A stretch of DNA of 64,000 nt. Origin: Sipunculus nudus (lineage: Eukaryota > Annelida > Sipuncula > Golfingiida > Sipunculidae). Location: NCBI GenBank assembly GCA_026874595.1, contig CM049316.1:27885339-27949338 (forward strand). Reading direction: 5' to 3'. Position 1 is the first letter of the stretch. Each line of letters opens with the position of its first letter. Made by a program: the position numbers and the translations under genes. This document shows positions 59,601-64,000 of this stretch, piece by piece. The notes below the pieces were generated by a model, which ran no database searches, had not been told where the DNA came from, and saw only the letters and a list, made by a program, of their open reading frames with translations.

Positions 59601-61927
59601 TTCTCACTCTTAATAATCAGGAAATATCTTAATTGGACTTAATCAGTGATTATAAGAATTTGGTCACGTGTCACTAGGCTACTTTGTGGTGTCGCCGCAA
59701 TAACTTATGGAGAATATGAAGGATTTTGATAAAACTCATCGGAAATGTTAATGAATAAAATATCTCACCTAAGTTTGATTTCCAGCAAAATCCATGCATA
59801 TTTTATTAGGTCAGAGGTCACCACACTTTGGAGGCACCTTAATGACTAACCAAAAATCCTATTGATTTTCATGAAACACATTATACATATTTACCAATAG
59901 AGTTTCTCACCTGAATTACATTCTCATCAAAATTCATGCATATTTAATGAAGTCAGAGGTCACCAGATACATGACAGGTGTATTATGCACGTTTGTGGTG
60001 CTCCTGTTTTCACATATGGTGGTATGCTCCACACAAAGCAGTTATGCACCGCAGTCATCCAAGACATCATTTTGTATGGCAGGGTTTTCTGGGTATGAAC
60101 ACCAGGTGTGCACAGAGCAAAGAATTGTAATGAGAGAAAAATAATTGTTTGTTCCGTGTGAATTTCAGTGCAAGTTTGGAATTGAGAAGTTTTTCTACTC
60201 TCACATCTCCAGACTCCCTTATTCCAGATGGAGAAAAACTCCTGCTGATCCACAGGAACTAGAACTTTGCAATATTGAGTATCATGTGATCTAAACTCCC
60301 TGGTAAAGCAAACAAGAGCTGTTATTGACATACATTTTTCTTCTGGAAGGAATTCTTTCATCATGAATAAGCATGAGTATTTAGTTGTATGTGTGGCTTC
60401 AGGCCTACTTGGTTTTTTTTCGGTTTTCTTATCTGTATCTCTTGACTGATATTGATTGTTTAATTCAAGGGCTAGGAGCAGGCATTGGGAATTCTCCATA
60501 AAATTTGAACCTGCAGGCCATCTGAGATCCTTACATTCTGCAGTGGAAAGCTGATTACATGTACTTAATGAAATTGCATAATTTTTATACACCCGTCATC
60601 CGAATTACCTTCTTATCAAAATTCATGCATATTTAATGAGGCCAGAGGTCACCAGATACACGATGGGTGTATTATGCATGTGTGCGGTGCTCTTGTATGT
60701 TGTTGGGATGTCAGATGAGCAGTACATCACTGGATCATTTATGTGTGTTCCTACTTTTATCCTGTATGTTCATAAGTGTGTGCCAGACAGCAAGATGTTT
60801 GTATGTTTTACTTTTTTTCAGGTTCTGGTTGAGAATGGAACTAATACAGGGTTTAAATTACTTGCAGAGGCAAGGGACTTTCTGTTAGGGGTGAGTGAGT
60901 CCTTCTCTCCATTTCTTTACTGTTGAGTTCTTGGGCAAAGTTTTGATAGATGATACATGTGATAGACCCTTCAATAAATAATTAAAAATTTCATAGGATT
61001 TATGAGAAAATAAGGAAAATGACCCCCCTTAGGACACATTTGGCATCTTTCTCAATACTTCAAGAACAAAGACCTGCATTTCTGAGAGTTGACAGTTGAA
61101 CAGTTGCATGACAGTGGTTGAGTGCCCCCGCCATCAATTATAACATAGATTCCATGTAGGCAATTGTTATCAAAATATTATGGACATTCTGTTTTCCATT
61201 ACTTTTGGATATTAAACTGCGCATCTTTTCAAATATATTTCAGATGCATATGTTTAATTTATATTACAATAATGGGCAATGGCAATTGGGGAAAAAAATG
61301 CATCCTTGTTGTAGCATTGATATTTTGCTAGAATGTCACTGCTTAGTTGCAATGATCATTTCACTGATAAATAGGCTTTTCGGATCAGCTGATTTTTTGT
61401 TTCAGTGATATATCTAAATATTCACTATGAACATCAGAGGTTCATTCCAGTAGTCTTAAATATCTGTGATATATGTTTCTTTGAACTGCAGGTTCCAAAG
61501 ATCTTTGAGGCTAATCAAAGGCTTTCAGTGGAAGAACTGACTGGCCATGTGTTTGCACCTGTAAGTACATATTCCAAGAGTGAAACAGACAAACTGTAAG
61601 TTGATATTGCAACTAAAACATGAGACCATGATGATTATATAATGTAAAAACTAAATACATGTACAAATATTCTTTGTAATAAAAATAATTTCATATCATG
61701 TAACAAAATAAAAAAAAATCAACCAGTAAATTATAAGTTAATCTTATTTTGACTCACTGAGTGTAAATATTTATCATAAAAATTACATCTGTATTTCATT
61801 GCCAGTATCAGAGATATTATTGGATGTGTTTCAGTGTCCACATGAACTATTGTGCCCAAGAATAAAAAGGAAAGACAACAAGCCGTGTAATTTTGAAGTG
61901 AAATACAGGCCACTGGCTCTGTCCGGG
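47613..61927 (+). CDS. METTL17: METTL17, mitochondrial ribosome-assembly factor, 3' end outside the window
   Basis: Twelve coding exons, phases all consistent, 398 codons: 47613-47732, 51114-51279, 52829-52960, 55762-55876, 56655-56736, 57068-57141, 57756-57850, 58391-58461, 59486-59593, 60822-60890, 61492-61560, 61835-61927. All have GT donors and AG acceptors. The family (Rsm22/METTL17) supports assembly of the small mitoribosomal subunit. Residues 1-40 are rich in Arg, Ser and Thr with no acidic residue, as expected for mitochondrial import. Conserved blocks: PGIM near residue 75, an LYLVGRF block near 187-194, and the SAM-binding-like DFGSGVGTVTW at 220-230. VLVENGT opens exon 10 after LWRKTEDYL. 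Cysteines 368, 374 and 385 lie where human METTL17 has Fe-S ligands. No stop is reached; about 55-60 residues are missing compared with the human length of 456. Confidence 0.92.
47936..48490 (+). mobile_element. Element X, copy B, inserted in element M
   Basis: This 555-bp copy starts GGCAGAACTAAAGAAAC and ends CAATAGTGGCTCC. The flanking 8-mers are CACAGATC (47928-47935) and CATAGATT (48491-48498), matching at 6 of 8 positions. This is consistent with an older 8-bp duplication. The intact M copy at 26.8 kb shows the empty site (GATTGGTG on the minus strand of this copy). It carries the tRNA-like segment and the two GC hairpins. Confidence 0.8.
48270..48335 (+). other. tRNA-like segment inside element X (copy B)
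   Basis: Same segment as 27412-27480: GGCTCACTTAGTAGCG, CTCCTAG loop and B-box-like GGTTCTATTCC. The B-box is slightly decayed compared with copy A. Confidence 0.55.
49275..49320 (+). repeat. hAT-type end fragment
   Basis: GGCGCGGATCCAGGATTTT followed by GGGAGTGGTCAA resembles the left end of the elements at 17340 and 58950. No right end is found. Confidence 0.35.
49539..49775 (-). pseudogene. Relic of a pogo/Tigger-type transposase C-terminus
   Basis: Two protein-like pieces read on the minus strand. The upstream one (DDIPEDMVTQSFLKYEF then GLEDHYL) resembles the region after the catalytic domain of pogo/Tigger transposases, where a SF-K-CGI-ALDG-EDH pattern is usual. A frameshift and an in-frame stop (GAT TAA) follow. 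Then an acidic tail, WDEQLTQEEWDKLFGES to a final GF and stop, completes it. It is broken and has no promoter. It lies in METTL17 intron 1, antisense to the gene. Confidence 0.45.
50341..50425 (+). pseudogene. Relic resembling the 3' end of a LINE reverse transcriptase
   Basis: The plus strand reads VVREPSAVAPRMWNELL then IRVSPSL. This matches the pattern near the C-terminus of many non-LTR retrotransposon polymerases (FSVAAPRLWNSLP followed by IR-APSL). A further piece reading INKFKALLKPLV lies at about 50965-51000 and may be the continuation. It is too short and broken to be functional. Confidence 0.45.
52180..52320 (+). repeat. Interspersed repeat, copy 2 (partner 41112-41250)
   Basis: See the partner: same order of conserved blocks, diverged, in METTL17 intron 2. 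Confidence 0.6.
53630..53830 (+). repeat. Candidate tRNA-derived SINE
   Basis: TGGTCTAGGGGCAGAGCAC looks like a tRNA A-box and D arm. GGACTCAAAGCCTGG looks like an anticodon arm. GAGAGTTCAGAA stands where a B-box should be but is degenerate. A body of about 130 bp follows. Confidence 0.35.
53950..54565 (+). repeat. ~150-bp minisatellite with GTCT blocks, about four units
   Basis: Units combine CTTGGTTGGGATTGGTTTTG, GAGTGTCTGGCTTCTGTCTG, a GTCT microsatellite of variable length, CAGGTTTTCGTTTCTGTG, CGATAACTTTCCTAAATATT and AAATTTTGGTCAGTGATTCC. Repeats of the first block are about 150 bp apart. It lies in METTL17 intron 3. Confidence 0.9.
56358..56381. repeat. Poly-C tract
   Basis: More than 20 C in a row in METTL17 intron 4. 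Confidence 0.95.
58950..59161. mobile_element. hAT-like MITE in METTL17 intron 8
   Basis: A 212-bp element starting CAGGGGCAGATCCAGG and ending, reverse complemented, CAGTGGCAGATCCAGG (one mismatch in 16). It contains a poly-G tract. The flanks are AT-rich (AATAAA / ATAAAA) and no clean 8-bp duplication can be assigned. Related ends occur at 16138, 17340 and 49275. Confidence 0.65.
59930..60016 (+). repeat. Direct repeat flanking a candidate exon, left copy
   Basis: ATTCATGCATATTTAATGA, then CAGAGGTCACCAGATACA and GGTGTATTATGCA recur at 60619-60700 in the same orientation. A weaker third copy is near 59795-59825. Confidence 0.75.
60170..60294 (+). other. Candidate alternative terminal exon in METTL17 intron 9
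   Basis: After an acceptor-like GTGAATTTCAG, 41 codons stay open and then reach TAA. They read CKFGIEKFFYSHISRL through PYSRWRKTP to CNIEYHVI. The phase matches the end of METTL17 exon 9 (phase 0), so splicing here would give a protein lacking the Fe-S ligand region. The sequence resembles no METTL17 segment I know and could be a captured exon or chance. It is bracketed by direct repeats. Confidence 0.25.
60619..60700 (+). repeat. Direct repeat flanking a candidate exon, right copy
   Basis: Partner of 59930-60016, about 690 bp downstream, with scattered substitutions. Confidence 0.75.
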
Positions 61928-64000
61928 GTAGGTACTTGCAAGTTTGTAATTATTTGTAAAGAAAAGTTTGTAAAACCTTATAATATTAAGTGAGGTGTGT
62001 TTGTAAAGTAGGTGTTTAAAGACTGTTAAAATCAAATTTCCATGGTTGTTAAGTATTAAAAAGTAATAAATTAATCATCATGAAATATACGTGCCTGGAT
62101 CATTGTTATTCTCTGTTGTCAAAGCTCATTGAATGTTATTAATTATTATATAAAATAGTAATATGTCACATGCTGATCATTAGAATATTGTTTTCTTAAA
62201 AAGACATCTTCCAAAATTTTTAATAAAGAAACTTTTTTATTTTTGTTCATTAAAATAAATGTATTAGAAATTAAAAATACCCAATAAGTTTGACAAAATA
62301 AGAGCTGTAAGTGTAAACTGTAAATAATATACACTTAGAGTAGACACTTTTCCAAATATTATTTGCTGTTAGAACAAGTTATTAAGGTTTACTTTTACTA
62401 TTAAAAGTAAGTAAATAAATTCATTCAAAATGGCACATAATATAAGTGGCAACATATCACAAAGAACACTCATCAGATTCAAAACATGATGTTGCTGCTA
62501 GAATAACAAAGCCAGCTGCCTAATTTACCAATATGATTTGAGTTTTACTGACAAGGTCAGTGCTTTATGAAGCTTTATTTGATATCCACATCAGGAAAGA
62601 GGTGTCCCCCCCCCCCCCACGACACCAATGACAAGTTAAAGGGATCCAATCACCTATCTGACCGTTATAAACTAAAAGTAATCCCTTGGAGCTTTCATAA
62701 AAATAGGCCAGAAAATGTGGATATCACTGCACACAGGTGCTTGTTTTGTTTATATCAAAGTTTTTATAATACAGTAGAGCGCGGTATTTCGGAATGCCGA
62801 ATTTCCAAAAATTATTTTTTCCGAAAATTATAATGGGGAACCGAAAATTTATTCCTTTTTCTGAAATATATTTCAAGTATGTCAAAACCTAAAATGAGTA
62901 TTGTAATTACCAGTCACACGGCCTGCACTCATGTGTTAGGCCCAGTAACCCTAATTATTTAATTCTGGGCCGATGTTGTCGCCAGGGCAAAGGTGTGAAA
63001 ACTACAACTAGCCCCGCAACGCTCGGCCCCCTGTACCCCCAGCAAGCGACTGAGCAGTTTATCCAAGAGCACTTGTGTGTTACCAACCACATCTCATTTG
63101 TACACAAGCAAGCATAGTTCGTCAGCTTGGGACAGGATGTCATGCCAAATAACTGAGCAGTTTACTCACATGAGCATTGGTGAGGTATAATTCATTAAAC
63201 ATATGTGCTCGAGGAGCTTTTAAATGTCCCAGTCTTAAATTACGTAGATCGTTAAGAAACACAGTGTTCCCTGGCGATGTCACTTGACGTTTCCCTTTAG
63301 TGAATTTGATGCAAAAAAAGAGCATGCACGTAACCCTTAAAGCAGGTTAGACTGATCTTTGCCAATTATGCTCAGCAATAATCCAATATCTTTTATACGT
63401 CCAGGTCGTCAATTTCGAATATCGAAAAGAAACACCATGTTCCTCGGGTAAAATGGCAATAAGTTAATCATTAACTGTCATACTTACTTGCCGCTAGACC
63501 CTTCTCCGCATTTCCGAATGTTCGATTTTACGAACAACAAGCTTGTCCCCCGACGCTTTCAGAAAAACGTCGCTCTACTGTATGTGGGGACCCGCCAAAA
63601 TAACTAATTAAACAAGAGCATCTGGCTGCAAGTCAGATAAGCCAGAGCTTGGCAAATGGTGTTTTGCAACAAGTGACCTTTCAACCTCCACATATATGCA
63701 ACCTACCACCTCGGGTTAAATGTTTTTCCTGTTTGTCAACATTGCTTTGTTTACAAACATGTTGTTGATAAACAAGTTCCTACATCCTTCACGAAGGCCT
63801 TATAAGAACTTTTCATAACCAGAATTACCCTTAAATCATTAATATATACACAGCGGAAGACAGATATCACATAAATTCTTTTTCAACAGGTATGTGAATG
63901 GGCACCTTTATTGTTGTTAGATATGAGGTACAATCTGGTCCTACTGAACAAACTTTTTTATATGAGCTTGAGTAACACTTAAGTCTTTTAAGTCTTTAAG
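61928..64000 (+). other. METTL17: METTL17 intron 12 (open at the window end)
   Basis: After the donor GTAGGT at 61928 I find no exon that continues the METTL17 reading frame with the expected C-terminal sequence. The remainder is treated as intron. It contains a poly-C tract (about 62607-62617) and a Tigger-like element. Confidence 0.6.
62770..63582. mobile_element. Non-autonomous Tigger/pogo-like element
   Basis: An 813-bp segment starting TACAGTAGAGCGCGGTATTT and ending AAAACGTCGCTCTACTGTA. The terminal inverted repeats are TACAGTAGAGCG / CGCTCTACTGTA, with TA at each end. This is the typical pogo/Tigger end structure. No intact transposase is present. Confidence 0.7.

Noticed and set aside
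59960-60592. 210-codon minus-strand frame
   Set aside because: It spans the candidate plus-strand exon and a direct repeat, has no domain-like pattern, and lies within a METTL17 intron; treated as chance.
61806-61834. Earlier acceptor for METTL17 exon 12 (after TTGCCAG)
   Set aside because: It would insert residues before the conserved CPHEL block and include a pyrimidine-poor lead; the TGTTTCAG site at 61834 gives the expected FAP-CPHEL join.

Overview
The window looks like nuclear DNA from a marine mollusc, most likely a bivalve. It is AT-rich, dense in interspersed repeats, has long introns with metazoan GT-AG junctions, and is full of microsatellites, poly-C/poly-G tracts and the AGGTCA-containing repeats I associate with bivalve genomes. 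The lineage call is inference. The animal-type exon structure of two conserved genes is read directly from the sequence.

Layout. Positions 1 to about 26.8 kb hold no gene I can identify. They carry dispersed repeats, microsatellites, one orphan 108-codon reading frame (5649-5975, minus) and two GC-richer islands with promoter-like motifs (about 13.7-14.1 kb and 20.7-20.9 kb). From 26.8 to 31.4 kb lies a cluster of DNA transposons. First comes a nested pair of small inverted-repeat elements (26798-27804). Next is a complete 3.43-kb Merlin-type element (27922-31351) with an intact 423-aa DDE transposase on the minus strand, terminal inverted repeats and a perfect 8-bp target duplication.

From 32.2 to 44.0 kb is a plus-strand gene for anamorsin (CIAPIN1/DRE2), the cytosolic iron-sulfur assembly factor. 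It has six coding exons giving 289 aa. Its third coding intron boundary uses a GC donor, and its second and fifth introns are packed with nested Helitron-like repeats. After a 3.6-kb spacer, a second plus-strand gene starts at 47613: METTL17, the mitochondrial ribosome-assembly methyltransferase-like protein that binds an Fe-S cluster. Twelve coding exons (398 codons) are visible and the last exon(s) lie beyond the window. Its first intron holds the second copy of the nested element pair, a decayed pogo/Tigger-type transposase tail and a fragment resembling the end of a LINE reverse transcriptase.

The most distinctive finding concerns two short transposon families, called X and M here. In the copy at 26.8 kb, M sits inside X. 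In the copy at 47.8 kb, X sits inside M. Each copy supplies the empty site for the other, and target duplications are visible for all four insertions. X and the autonomous Merlin-type element both carry a tRNA-like segment with A-box and B-box motifs. The two cellular genes are linked by theme: one supplies iron-sulfur clusters in the cytosol, the other senses or uses one in mitochondria.
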